Shown here piece by piece: positions 39,200 through 51,572 of a stretch of DNA of 64,000 nt. The notes below the pieces were generated by a model. That model was not told where the DNA came from, searched no databases, and saw only the letters and a program-made list of their open reading frames with translations. The DNA is from Lepas anatifera (Eukaryota > Arthropoda > Thecostraca > Lepadidae): positions 792,501 to 856,500 of the forward strand of contig JAOTON010001528.1 in assembly GCA_034440635.1 (NCBI GenBank). Direction: 5' to 3'. Each line of letters opens with the position of its first letter. Position 1 is the stretch's first letter. The position numbers and the translations under genes were made by a program.

Positions 39200-40685
39200 T
39201 AATCGCCTCAAATCATTAATCATTTGAAAGCCCTTGCCGAAACCATTCCGAAACAGGTCTTTATATTTCACTATCGCGTGGTTTTCTTGAAATAGAGCAC
39301 AAAATGTGCCGTAAACATCAATTTTGGCCGTAATGCATCAAATGCGATTGATTTTAGCATGGGACCCAATGGATCACCAAAATCGGGGACATTTTATTTC
39401 GCTTAAAATCAGTATGCAAGCCAAGAAACATCAAATACAAAACCAGTTCATGGCTTTTTGCGGGGCACAGCATGGTTCAGGCTCCAGAGGCTGTTGAAGT
39501 CAACGTCAAATCCATGGTATCCCGAGGTCAACAGAATGATATTCGCTCCCGTGAACCGAATCAAGTTAAACCATACATCATTTAAAAGCCTTAGCCGAGA
39601 CCATTCCGAAACTGGTCTTTATTTTGCTCTATCGCGTCATGTTCCTGAGATACAGCACAAAATATACTGTAAAAATCAGTTTTGGCCGTAATGCATTAAA
39701 TGCCATTGACGTTAACATGGGACCCAACAGATCACCAAAATCGGGGACATTTGATTTCGCTTATAATTAGTATGCAAGCCAAGAAATATGAAAAACAAAA
39801 CCATTCCACGTTTTTTTGCGGGGCACAGCTTGGTTCAGGCTCCAGAGGCTGTTAAAGTGAACGTCAAATCCTTCGTATCCCGAGGTCAACAGAATGATTT
39901 TCGCTTCCGTGAATCGAATCACGTCAAATCATACATCAATTAAAAGCCCTTACCAAGACCATTTTGAAACTGGTCTTTATTTTGCTCTATCGCGTTGTGG
40001 TTCTGCAATACACGACAAAACAAGCCGTAAAAATCAATTGTGGCCATAATGAATTAAATGCCATTGACTTTAACATGGGAGCCTGGAGCCTGAACCAAGC
40101 TGTGCGCCGCAAAAAGCCGTGAACTGGTTTTTTTTATTTCATATTTCCTGGCTTGCCTACAAATTTTAAGCGAAATCAGTTGTCTCCGATTCTGGTGATC
40201 GGTTGGGTCCCATGTTAAAGTCAATTACATTTTATGCATAACGGCCAAAATTGATTTTTACGGCACTTTGTGTGTTCTATCTCAAGAAAACGACTCGATA
40301 GAGCAAAACAAAGACCAGTTTCGGAATGGTCTTGACTTAGGCTTTCAAATGATGTACGATTTAACATGATTCGGCTCAAGGGGAGTGAATATCATTCTGT
40401 TAACCTCGGGATACCAAGGATTTGACGTTGACTTCAACAGCCTCTGGAGCCTGAACCAAGAGCTTGGTTCAAGTGAACGTCAAAATCTTCGTATCCCGAG
40501 GTCAACAGAATGATTTTCGCTCCCGTGAATCGAATCACGTAAAATCATAAATCATTTAAAAGCTCTTACCGAGACCATTCCGCAATTGTTCGATATTTTG
40601 CTCTATTGAGTTGTGGTCCTGAGATACAGGACAAAACAAGCCGTAAAAATCAATTCTGGTCGTAAGGCATTAAATGCCATTGACT
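39200..40685. repeat. ~358-bp satellite, direct and inverted units
   Basis: GAGACCATTCCGAAACTGGT-type sequence recurs near 39240, 39598 and 39955, period about 358 bp. Other shared blocks are GGGACCCAAC(A/G)GATCACC and GGCTCCAGAGGCTGTT. An inverted unit lies at about 40080-40460 and a further direct unit from 40470. Confidence 0.85.
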
Positions 40686-41537
40686 TTAACACTCGCATTG
40701 ACGGGGGGCGGGTACCCGCCCCCTCGGGTTTTTCGGAGACAGCAGAAAAACGGCGGCGCGCAGCGCCACCGTACTTGGTATACCTTTTCCCTCATCATTT
40801 TTGCAACTTCTGTGAAAATTTTAAGGATAGGTCATCTCAGGTCAGGTCACCAGTACAGGTCAAGTGACCCGACCTCAAAAAAAGTTTAAGATAGCATAAG
40901 TCGGAGCAGGGTGAACTTAACCAATTGAAACTCATATCACATAATGGGCTCACCGAGTTCTCTAAACTATGTTCCGGTATTTTTGATATCGATGACCTAA
41001 GGTCAGATACGAAGCATGACCTCTCCATTGGTAATATATGGGAAATATGGTTTTTACTGAATAACTCAGTAACAGATGGTGATAGAGCGTTTATTTTAGC
41101 TTCATTAGACTCGCCTTGGCTTTGCAGTTCTAATGATATACATTTTATATCATTTGACCCTTACCTGACCTCAGGTCAGGTCAAATCTTTGATTTGACCT
41201 CGCAAGGTCAAATCATATATCATTCGATTCGGCTTACTGCGAGGATTCATATAGTTCCACTCGTTTTGCTCTATCTTTACTTGTTCAGATGTAATGGCCG
41301 AAAAACTTAATTTACATGTTATCCCTATGACGGCATGTGACGGCATGTTTTTGACCTCTGGTGACCTTAAATGTGACCTGACAAAAAATGGTTCAAATAT
41401 TTTCGATGGAGAAGCGGATGGGCTACCCAACGCCGTTTTTTGCTACCTACCGTGGTTCTTGAGATCTTAGGGGGGCGGGTACCCGCCCCCTCGTCAATCC
41501 GAAGGTGGCTCAGACCCCCGTCAATGCGCGTGTTAAC
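40686..41537. mobile_element. TTAA/GGTCA-family element inserted in the satellite
   Basis: Ends are TTAACACTCGCATTGACGGG and the inverse CCGTCAATGCGCGTGTTAAC. The surrounding satellite unit normally reads TTGACTTTAACATGGGA, so the insertion split TTTAAC and duplicated TTAA(C). Internal landmarks are a GGGTACCCGCCCCCTCG tip block, GGCGGCGCGCAGCGCCACC at 40752 and many GGTCA words. No transposase is recognised. Confidence 0.85.
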
Positions 41538-41760
41538 ATGGGAGCCTGGAGCCTGAGCCAAGCTGTGCCCCGCAAAAAGCCATGAACTGTTTTTTTCTTA
41601 TTTCATATTTGCTGGCTTGCATTCTGATTTTAAGCGAAATCAATTGTCTCGGATTTTGGTGGTCTGTTGGGTGATCGGCACAGAGCGCTCTAGCTCTCTG
41701 TGCCCCGCAAATAGCCATGAAGTGCATTAGAATTGCTATGCACGCATGTATGTACATACA
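41538..41760. repeat. Satellite continued (inverted unit, decayed)
   Basis: GGAGCCTGGAGCCTGAGCCA and following text match the inverted unit at 40080, then diverge into a short ACATACATG-type repeat. Confidence 0.7.
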
Positions 41761-41819
41761 TGAAGTGCCATGCAAAGTGCATTAGAAAGCTCGCGTGAGT
41801 TTAATAAGAAATTGCTTCG

Positions 41820-42730
41820 CATGTTTAAGCGCTCAGGTCAATGGTTTGACCTGCAGAGGTCAAGTTAGGTCACGATAGCCTATTTCCACTAAAATTTGCA
41901 ATGCTTAAGAAAACTGGGAATAACTGTTATACCATTAGAACTAATGAGATCTGGTAAGGTACATTTGATAGGTTAATGTCAGACCTTTTCCCGCTCTGTG
42001 GAACGTAATGACCTCCCGCCAGTGGTTTGACCTCCAGAGGTCACCTCGTGACCTAATTTGACCTGAGTTCACGAAGGGTCAGAAAGTGATTTTGCCGTAT
42101 ATCAAATGAAGGCCAATGACGAGATATACACGAAGATGTTTGATTCAGAGCTCTAGCTTAATTAGGTCAAAAGTTATTGTCAAAATACTGTTTTTGACCC
42201 CTGGTGACCTTGGATGACCTTGGAGAGGTCAAAGGGCAAATATGGCCTCTGGGATCCGTGAAAGGGTGTCCAAGAACGTTTTCTGAGCAGGCTGAGCATT
42301 TTCAATCGTTTTTGTGACTTTTAGATCATAAAACAGCTTTTCCCATGCTTTTTCAATGGGAGAGGTCACCTCGTGACCTGACCTCAGGTCACGAAATCGA
42401 AAAATCCCGGATATACACCTTGTAGACCCTGAAGGGGTCATAAAGTGTAGGACGTTTCAAATCGATCGACTTCGAATTGTAGCTCTTATGGAGCTCAGAT
42501 TTTGAAGTGAGGTGATCTTGGTTGACCTCGCCTGGTGACCTGACCTTGGGTGACCCGGGGTAAAAAATTTTAGGGATGGTGGGAAAATTATGGGGTGAGA
42601 GGTAGAGCCCTCAAGCGCGGTGCTGCGCCTCGTCGTTTTTCTGCTATTCCGGAAAAAACCTTAGGGGGCCATCGATAGCCCCGGTGGGGCGAGGGGCCAT
42701 CGATGCCCCCCACGGTGGGGCGAGGGTTAA
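41820..42730. mobile_element. TTAA/GGTCA-family element, left end unclear
   Basis: Dense GGTCA/TGACC words, the core GCGCGGTGCTGCGCCTCGTC at 42617, and a right tip GGGGCGAGGGTTAA at 42717-42730. The left tip was not located. Confidence 0.6.
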
Positions 42731-42744
42731 TCTGGCTCCCTGAC

Positions 42745-43045
42745 CTGACCGGAGGCCCCTGAACTGATCTGGGGCCCAAGAGCTGATCTGGGGCCCAAGA
42801 GTGGATCTGGGTCCTGGGGTGCCCTGAGCTGGTATGGGCCCTCGGGGTACCCTGAGTTGGTCTGGGCGCTGAGCTTGTAAGAGCCCCCTTAAGTTGGCCT
42901 GAGGCCCTCTGAGGTGATCTGACACTTTTAATTGTTCTGGGGGCTCCTTGAGCTGGTTCAAGGCCCTACAAGCTTATCTGGGGCCCATTGAGCTAGTCTG
43001 ATGACCCCCCATCTCTGGGGCCACTGAGCTAGCCAAGTCCCTGGG
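42745..43045. repeat. Degenerate GATCTGGGGCCC repeat
   Basis: Diverged tandem units such as GAGCTGATCTGGGGCCCAAG, in the style of the minisatellite at 18180. Confidence 0.6.
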
Positions 43046-44242
43046 TTAACCCTTGCCCCGGTGGCGGGTACGAGCCACCTTCGCCCTGGTGGGGGGGGGG
43101 TAAAAAAAGACCCCATGATCTCAAAAACTAAGAGCAAGAAAAAAACGCAACGTCAATCGCAAGCTCTTCGAAAATGATATCGAAAATACTTCGGCCATTT
43201 TTCTCGTCAGGCCAATATCAAGGTCACCAGAGGTCAAAATAGGTCAAAATCGCTAATATGAGGTGTACTAAGAAAACCTCGTATATCTCAGAAACTATGA
43301 TGGCTAGAATCATTTTCTGAACAGCATTTGAAAGCTCTTGAGTTGCTCTTTCATTGCAGTAGCAATGACTTTCGGGTCAGGTCAAAGCCTAGGGAGCTGC
43401 AGGGCACTGCACATTGTGAATGAGCTTGGGAATGTCCATAGCCACCCATGCACAAGGGCGTTTCCTTTTTCGCTAATAACTTCCAAACCAAGAAGGATAC
43501 AGCCATAGTTGATGCACCATTGCAATCCTCTCGTCAATACAAATCGAATGATATATGATATTGCTATGTCAGGTCCAATTCGAAATTTGACCTGACCTAG
43601 GCCAACGGTTTGACCCAACTTAACCTGGTATAGTCATGATGTATACCATTTAACTTGCAGTGACCATACACACCCTCAAGTGAAAATATAAAAGTTCAAT
43701 CTTTGTTTATTCAAAATTTATAGATTAAAACACCGGAAAATGCTTATTTGACCTAAGGTGACCTTTCAAAGTTGACAGGTCAAAATGTTTGGTTTCAACT
43801 TCAGAAATGGGCCAAGAGTAAGTCGTAAACAATGTTTGAAGTTGATTACATCAATACTTACTGAGAGAAGCTCATTTCATGATTTTCCCCATGCATTTGC
43901 AATGGAGAGGTCATGCTCTGTGCATGACCTTAGGCCACCAATATAAAAAATCCCGGAACATATGTTATAGCTCTTGGTGGGCCCAATACCTGGTATGAGT
44001 TTCAACTTGATTGATTAACCCTCCTTTTAGTTATGCACTCCTAAGCATATTTTTAGGTGAGGTCACTTCATCTGGCCTGGTGACCTGACCTGATATGACC
44101 TTGAGCTAAAATTTTCAGGAAAGATGTAAAAATGATGAAGGAACAGCTAGACTAAGTTTGGCGGCGCGCGCCGCCGCTTCTCGGTCACTTCGGAAAAACC
44201 CGAGGGGTGGTCTAAAAAGACCTCCACCCGGGCGAAGGTTAA
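43046..44242. mobile_element. TTAA/GGTCA-family element, complete
   Basis: TTAA plus CCCTTGCCCCGGTGG at the left and CCCGGGCGAAGG plus TTAA at the right, length 1197. Tips of form TTAA-CCYT suggest the piggyBac superfamily. It matches 46928-48125 along its length. Core GGCGGCGCGCGCCGCCG at 44160. Confidence 0.85.
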
Positions 44243-44951
44243 GCATGAGCTACTCTGGGGGGGGGCTCTGATCCACATTAGGGGCCCCTGATCTGGTCTT
44301 GAATAGACAGGGAATAAGAACACAAAGCCAACTCCCACCACCTCGGGGGGAGTCACTGAGCTAGTCTTGTGCCTGGGGGCACAACTAGGGGGATAAAGGG
44401 CAATTTTCCATTTTTCCCTTGTAAAATGGAGCTAACGAGGAATGAGCCATGGCTAAAACGGATTGTGATGCCTAAGCACTCATTATATTAAGTGCTAATT
44501 ATATTGGTGGATTCTGGGGAGGGATGCTAAAAGGCATGTGCCCCTGAGCTCAGAGCATAGTCTCCTAAACCAGTATTTCTACTAATTAATTTAAATGAAG
44601 AACTAGTTTTTCACAATTTTCGGGCCTGTCACACCATCCCCACCAAACCACCAGCCTGTCTACCTTTTCTTTAATCTAACTGGGACCGATCCTTGAAAAT
44701 ATGGAACATTATAAACGCGTTAAAAAGGAATCTCCCAAATTATTCCGGCAGCAAAAAAGGTATTCGTCCAATGTCACTATGCTACTCCTACTCCCACAGC
44801 CCTAGTGGAGCCGCGGAACTTAATCCGCGTTCAACCAGGGCTCGCTCGTCACGAAAAAAACCAATGGGCATACCAAATGAATTTTCGACTTCAATATGTA
44901 TTAGCTTGCACATGGTGACAGATATTCCAGGCTCCGCTGATTTCTCTGATG
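44243..44951. other. No gene seen
   Basis: Nothing recognised; short open frames only. Confidence 0.5.
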
Positions 44952-45450
44952 TTAAAGGGAATGTGGCACCTTTATAACGTGATTTTAACTGAGATAGCCA
45001 AGTTGTAAGGCATGCCGGAAAACCCGGTTATCTATATATCATTTGTCTTGAAACTAAAAATTTCCGTGGAGAAAAGCTAAAAACTACCTAAAATGTACCC
45101 CACATGTACCCTTAGTAGCAGGCCACAGTTGTAAGCTGTTGGTGTGGCGACAGATGCTGACGTCACGGTGAGTATCAGCCAATCGAAGCCCTTAAAGCCT
45201 ATTGAATATGGTAGTGGTTGCCAGATCATGACATCATTCACAGGCAGATATTTATTTCTTTCCCTAGAGGAGCATTTTAAAAATAAAAATATTGAGCTCA
45301 TTGAACATTTTTCAGAGAAATCATGGAAGTTTCCATGATTTTCGGCTAAGAGATGTTCCCATGATTTTCGGCTAAGAGTTCTCACAATTACAGCCTTCCC
45401 ACAATTACACTAAATTCCAGGATGCGACCAAGGTGCCACATTCCCGTGAA
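44952..45450. mobile_element. TTAA-type MITE, relative of 1515-1881
   Basis: Left TTAA, AGGGAATGTGGCACC; right GGTGCCACATTCCC followed by GTGAA, a decayed TTAA. About 499 bp, no coding. Confidence 0.65.
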
Positions 45451-45476
45451 CAAAAAAAAACATCAGGATTTTCCTG

Positions 45477-45810
45477 GTGGCCTGGTGGTTTCTGGTGGTC
45501 ATCCTGATGGTCTGGTGGTCTGCCTGGTGGTTTCTGGTAGTCATCCTGATGGTCTGGTGGTCTGCCTGGTGGTTTCTGGTGGTCATCCTGATGGTCTGGT
45601 GGTCTGCCTGGTGGTTTCTGGTGGTCATCCTAATGGTCTGGTGGTCTGCCTGGTGGTTTCTGGTTGTAATTCCTGATGGTCTGGTGGTCAGTGTCTGATG
45701 GTCTGGTGATCAATGTTTGATGGTCTGGTGGTCACCCTGATGGCCTGCTGGTCAGTATCTGAAGGTCTGATGGTTTCTGGTGGTCATCCTAATGGTCAGG
45801 TGGCCCCTTC
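45477..45810 (+). repeat. GGT-rich minisatellite
   Basis: Units built from CATCCTGATGGTCTGGTGGT and CTGCCTGGTGGTTTCTGGTG, about 54 bp in the better half. The same motif family lies inverted at 49300-49685. Confidence 0.9.
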
Positions 45811-46687
45811 TGTCCGATCTTATTTATTAAAAGCTTAATATATACTCTTAAATCAAATACTTATGGGTCCAAATGCTTTATTTTCAAAAGAAGAAACGAA
45901 GAAGCGAATGGCTATGGGAGCAGGTAAGAGAGTTCGCTGTTGTGCTCTGCCGCGGAACGCTTTCATCCCTCTCGCGTCGCCGCTCGGGGGCGCGCTGCCG
46001 GCGTCGCGTATCCCCTTCGCGCCCGACCGTACTTAGGGCGGTTGCGCAGGGACGGCTGCGTTTTGTATTACCGTATTCCGTTGGGTTTGGCGGGGCAGTC
46101 AGTCGCAGAGGGAAACTGGTCGAGGTGGAGTGGTCATAATGTGACGAGGAGTCCGTAAGTAGTGAGGATATTTACTGCCTGGTGCATCGCTAAAAGTAGG
46201 CCCAGGCCATGTAAGGTAGGATTTAACACAGAATAGGGAAGATGTGGAAAATGTGGCGCATTATTCGTGAGTTGCGCCCTCTGGTCGGGGCGGAGGTGGG
46301 GTCGACAGTCGCTATCGGAATGCGAGGATCATTCCGTATATAAGCGATATACATTGTTTCCGACTGCTTTTACCGTGTGCGAGTGTTTTTACCGTGTGCG
46401 ATCGTTTTTTACCGTTTTGTTGCATGTTTTTCTTCCACTCTCTTCCTGCCGCGGGAACTTTCTTATACTTCTTATGTACTGTTTTAACCTGATTGTGTTT
46501 TATTCTGCAATATATGTGTATGGACGTAAGACCATACAATGCAGATACGACACGAGGAGCTGCCACCCTCATGAAACATCCAAGTTATTCTGCTGCAATG
46601 CAACGCATCTCCGGCGTGAGTGAGTACCCATTCAAGCCACATTCGAGTAACCCACCCAGAGTTCCTTGATTTGACTGCTTGATTTTA
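45811..46687. other. GC-rich then AT-rich non-coding sequence
   Basis: 45920-46140 is CpG-rich. TATATAAG at 46339 could be a TATA element, but no gene was found downstream. Confidence 0.4.
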
Positions 46688-49078
46688 TTAACCTTCGCCC
46701 GGGTTGGGGGTCTTTTGAGACCCCCCACGGGCTTTTCCGAAGTGACCAAAAAACGGCGGCGCGCAGCGACACCCAACTTATTCTAGCTGTTCCTTTATCA
46801 TTTTTACATCTTTCCTGAAAATTTTAGCTCAAGGTCATATCAGGTCAGGTCACCAGACTAGGTGAAGTGACCTCACCTCAAAAATTGTTTAGGACTGCAT
46901 AACTAAAAGGAGGGTTAATCGATCAAGTTAACCCTTGCCCCGGTGGCGGGTACGAGCCACCTTCGCCCTGGTGGGGGGCTAAAAGACCCCCCACGATCTC
47001 GAAAACTAAGAGAGCTGAAAAAGCGCAAAACAGCAATCGAAAGCTCTTCGAAAATGATATCGAAAATACTTCGGTCATTTTTCTTGTCAGGTCAATATCA
47101 AGGTCACCAGAGGTCAAAATAGGTCAAAATCGCTAATATGAGGTGTACTAAGAAAACCTCATATATCTCAGAAACTATGATAGCTAGAAACATTTTTCTA
47201 ACACCATTCGAAAGCTCTTGAGATGCGCTTTCATTACAGTGGCATTCATTTTCGTGTCAGGTCAAAGCCTAGGGAGCTACAGGTCACTAAATATTGGGCA
47301 TATTCTTGGGAATGCCCATAGCCACCCATGCATAAGGAGGTTTTACTTTTCACTAATAGCTTCCAAACCAAACAAGATACAGCCATAGTTTATGCACCAT
47401 TGCAATCCTCTCGTTAATACGAATCGAATGATATATGATATTGCTATGCCAGGTCAAATTTAAGAATTTGACCTGACCCAGGTCAACGGTCTGACCCAAC
47501 TTGACCTGGTATAGTCATGATGTATATCATTTGACTTCCAGTGACTATACAAACACTTTGGTGACAAAATAAAAGCTCTATCTTAGTTTATTCAAATTTT
47601 ATAGGGAAAACACCAAAAAATGTTTATTTGACCTAAGGTGACCTTTTAAAGGTCACAAGTCAAAAATTTGGCAACAGCTTCAGAAATGGGCTAAGAGCAG
47701 GTCGCAACCGATGATTGAAGTTGATTCCATCCATACTTACTGAGAAAAGCTCATTTCGTGATTTTCCCCATGTATTGACAATGGGGAGGTCATGCTCTGC
47801 ACATGACCTTAGGTCACCAATATCAAAAATCCCGGAACAAATGTTGTAGCTCCTGGTGGGCCCAATATGTGGTATGAGTTTCAACTTGATCGATTAACCC
47901 TTCTTTTAGTTATGCGGTCCTAAGTATTTTTTTAGGTGAGGTCACTTCACCTGGCCTGGTGACCTGACCTGATATGACCTTGAGCCAAAATTTTCAGGAA
48001 AGATGTAAGAATGATGAAGGAACAGCTAGACCAAGTTTGGCGGCGCTGCGCGCCGCCGTTTTTTGGTCACTTTGGAAAAACCCGAGGGGGGTCTAAAAGA
48101 CCCCCCCCACCCGGGCGAAGGTTAAAACTCATACCACATATTGGGCCCACCAGGAGCTACAAAATTTGTTCCGGAATTTTTTATATTGATGACCTAAGGT
48201 CATGTGCAGAGCATGACCTCCCCATTGTAAATACATGGGGAAAATCACGAAATGAGCTTTTCTCAGTAAGTATGGATGGAATCAACTTCAAACATCGGTT
48301 ACGACTTGCTCTTAACCCATTTCTGAAGTTAATGCCAAAAATTTTGACTTGTGACCTTTGAAAGGTCACCTTAGGTCAAAGAAACTTTTTTGGGTGTTTT
48401 ACTTTATAAATTTCGAATAAACGACGATGGAACTTTTATTTTATCACTTAAGTGTTTGTATGCTCACTGCAAGTTAAATGATATACATCATGACTATACC
48501 AGGTCAAGTTGGGTGAAACCGCTGACCTGAGTCAGGTCAAATTTTTAAATTTGACCTGGCATAGCAATATTATATATCATTCGATTCGTATTGACGAGAG
48601 GATTGCAATGATGCATCAACAATGACTGTATCTTGCTTGGTTTGGAAGTTATTAGCGAAAAGGAAACGTCCTTATGCATGGGTAGCTATGGACATTCCCA
48701 AGAACATTCCCAATATCCAGTGACCTGTAGCTCCCTAGGCTTTGACCTGACCCGAAAATAATTGCCACTGTAATGAAAGAGCACCTCAAGAGCTTTCGAA
48801 TGGTGTTAAAAATGTTTCTAGCTATCATAGTTACTGATATATATGAGCTTTTCTTAGTACAACTCATATTAGCGATTTTGACCTATTTTGACCTCTGGTG
48901 ATCTTGGTATTGTCGTGACGAGAAAAATGACCGAAGTATTTTCGATTTTTTTGAAGAGCTTTTGATTGCCGTTTGGCGCTTTTTTCTAGCTCTATTAGTT
49001 TTTGAGATCGTTGGCGGTTCTTTTTTAGCCCCCACCAGGGCGAAGGTGGCTCGTACCCGCCACGGGGGCAAGGGTTAA
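46688..49078. mobile_element. Inverted TTAA/GGTCA element interrupted by a second copy
   Basis: The outer copy is 46688-46927 plus 48126-49078, about 1193 bp together, the same size as 43046-44242 but inverted. Its tips are TTAACCTTCGCCCGGG at the left and GGGGGCAAGGGTTAA at the right. The second copy (46928-48125) divides it at a TTAA. Confidence 0.85.
46928..48125. mobile_element. Inner TTAA/GGTCA-family element
   Basis: TTAACCCTTGCCCCGGTGG at the left and ACCCGGGCGAAGGTTAA at the right, 1198 bp. Outer sequence on either side (GATCAAG and AACTCATACC) joins to match the uninterrupted copy near 44000, apart from one base. Confidence 0.88.
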
Positions 49079-49299
49079 GAAAATCATATTTTTGCTTGCA
49101 GCTGATTTGAAAAGCCTGGTTGCGCCTCTATTTGTAAAGGATTTATCAACATCCTGGTATTATTTTTCATATTCATGCGGTTTTCGTCTTCGACAGATGA
49201 ATACCCAGAGGTACCTACATGGCACAAAGAGGGAGGGGGAATCTTCGGAAGACCACATGTAATGGTTCGCTGGAAACCGCTGACCTCTGGAATCACAGA

Positions 49300-49685
49300 A
49301 CGCTGGAGGCCACCATACCACCGGAAAACGACCACCAGAAACCACCAGACCATCAAAAAATGGCCACCAGCGACCGTTAGACCACGAGAAACCATCAGAA
49401 AAACGACCACCAGAAACCACCCGAAAACAGCCACCAGAAACCATCAGAAAACAACCACCAGAAACCAGCAGAGAACATTACAAAAGGACCACCAGAAACC
49501 ACCAGGAAATGACCACCAGAAACCATCAGACCACCAGAATCCACCAGAAAATGACCACCAGAAACCATCGGACCACCAGAAACCACAAATCAGACCACCA
49601 GAAACCACCAGAAACCATCAGGATATTTGTTTCAATTTCCCACAAAAACTATCAGACCATCAGACCATCAGGAAATCCTGATGGT
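49300..49685 (-). repeat. Inverted partner of the GGT-rich minisatellite
   Basis: Units of ACCACCAGAAACCATCAGA type, the reverse complement of the 45477-45810 motif. Confidence 0.9.
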
Positions 49686-49706
49686 TTTTTTCAACGTTCC
49701 CTTTAA

Positions 49707-50757
49707 GTACTCACATGAGTTGGCTAATTTGTCCTTAAATCTATCCAAAATAGTCATGTTTTGGCTTTTGCGTATTTCAGTGATACTTTTTCTGGTTTTA
49801 ATCAAATTTTTCCTTTTCCGTCAATGCCTGATTTTTCATTTTTCTTTAGGGACCAAAGGTACCCAAAAATTTATATAAACTAAGAAAAAGTAAGTTTTTT
49901 AAGGTTACATTAAAATGTGCCCTTTTTCTCCTGGGTGCCTCTCAAAGGTGGTGTGTCCCCCATACCAAAACTTTGGCTGCGCCCCTGCTCTCACTTTTAT
50001 CATTATCTTGGCTACTTTATTTTCTGGTCTCATTCCATGCCATTTTCTTCTAACTTGTCTATCACAGAAAATTGATGTCTTCTATTAGGTAGCAATGAGT
50101 CAAATGAGTAACAATGGTTCAAGCTATATGATTCAACATTCACATATACACACCATTCTCAACCCTTATTTCCCATCTTTTAGTGCTTAGGGTTGGTGTG
50201 TCTCTATTCGACACAGGTTTCCTTTCCTCTCTCGAACACGCCCCTCCAAAAGACCTGATTAGTGAGAAAATCTAAGGTAAGTTATATTAAAACAGCTTGG
50301 GGGAACAGAAAGGCCAGTAGGCTACCCACCAACTATCAATGTTAAATAAACATGGCAGAGTGGAGGGCTATAGATCCAAGAGGAGATTCTAAGACTGCAG
50401 GAGTGTCTGCTTTGTGGAAGACTTTATTGCTTTGCTGCCAATATATGCTAATGGATTGATTTACACAAACACAAAATTATCACATCCTGCAGATAACACT
50501 CAAAATGGCATAAGAAGAGCAAGCCTTGTTCTACCTATCCGCACAATTTGGTCAGCAGGCCCTCTGATCTCGATAATGGTGAAGCAGATGTCACAAGAAC
50601 ATGCCAGCTTGCCACCTTGGGAAATATTGTTAAAATATCCCCATATTCTGAAGAAAATCCCGACGTGATCAAGCGTGATCCCACCCACGGGACGCGCCCA
50701 CGTGATCAGTGGCGTACTCGCCACTGTCAGCTAGAAAGGGTGAGTTTTTGCTCAGAG
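49707..50757. other. No gene seen
   Basis: AT-rich, nothing recognised. Confidence 0.5.
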
Positions 50758-50850
50758 GTTAAGTTAGGTTTAGGTTAGGTTAGCTTAGCTTAGCTTAGGT
50801 AACGTTGTAGGTTAGGTTAGGTCAGATCAGGTCAGGTCAGGTCAGTTGAG
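50758..50850 (+). repeat. Degenerate interstitial TTAGG tract
   Basis: GTTTAGGTTAGGTTAGCTTA and later GGTTAGGTTAGGTC, grading into GGTCAGGTCAGGTCAG. TTAGG is the ancestral arthropod telomere unit; here it is short and degenerate, so not a telomere. Confidence 0.7.
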
Positions 50851-51487
50851 TATGCCCTTGGTCCCTATTTCCTAGTCGGGGATATCACCCCTCTTTCTAG
50901 AATCTGAGTGCGCCTCTGGGTACCATTTTACATTACTCAAACCCTCCCTCCTTCCGTCTCTTTCGCCTCTAGGGATTTTCTTGCAGAATGTGGGGATATT
51001 TTGAAAACATTTCCCAAGGTGTATCTGGGGATATTGAATCTCGGGAACTTGAAGTGATATGAGCAAAATTGAAACGGCGCTGAAAGCGCCTTGCCATATT
51101 CTACTTACCATTTAAAGCAACAGATTCACCACTCGTAAACGATGAATAAAAGACAAAACCCAAAATTAAGGAGAAACATCTGCACTTTGTCGTTTTTCGC
51201 TTTTTAAGTACGTTTTATCGTTTTATAGGGACTTTTTCCTTTTTAAGGACGTTATTTCGTTTTTTAAAGACGTTTTTTTGGTTTTGCGCAGTATAGCTTA
51301 CCAAATGCTCTTCAATAGCGCCAACTTGTTTTCGGTGACAAAAGCATGTGTTTAAAAACTAACTAACCAAAAAAGTCCATAGGAAGTGCGCGGTGTAGCC
51401 TGGCCTTAACCCGACACGTGCCTGCTATCGTGTTATACATGAAGACAAAGCATGAGACTACGTTGCCAAACAAGCAGGAGCACGACA
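50851..51487. other. No gene seen
   Basis: Includes a T-rich tract with CGTTTTT-type repeats near 51190-51285. Confidence 0.5.
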
Positions 51488-51572
51488 CGGATCACATTCG
51501 AACCGGGGACCTTCTGCATGAAAGGCGAGCATCTTTGCACGCTGTTATGGGATGCCCGGCCACCAGGGCGCT
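51488..51572 (-). mobile_element. tRNA-like sequence
   Basis: Minus strand GGTCCCCGGTTCGAATGTG resembles a T arm/B box with a D-arm-like region upstream; arms do not close into an intact tRNA. Confidence 0.5.

Noticed and set aside
45410..45698. Open frames across the GGT-rich array
   Set aside because: Low-complexity translation of a minisatellite; all frames open by repetition.
46339..46346. TATA-box promoter
   Set aside because: TATATAAG is present downstream of a CpG-rich stretch, but no gene or transcript signal follows.
49175..49681. 168-codon open frame rich in His, Gln, Pro
   Set aside because: Translation of the inverted copy of the same minisatellite.
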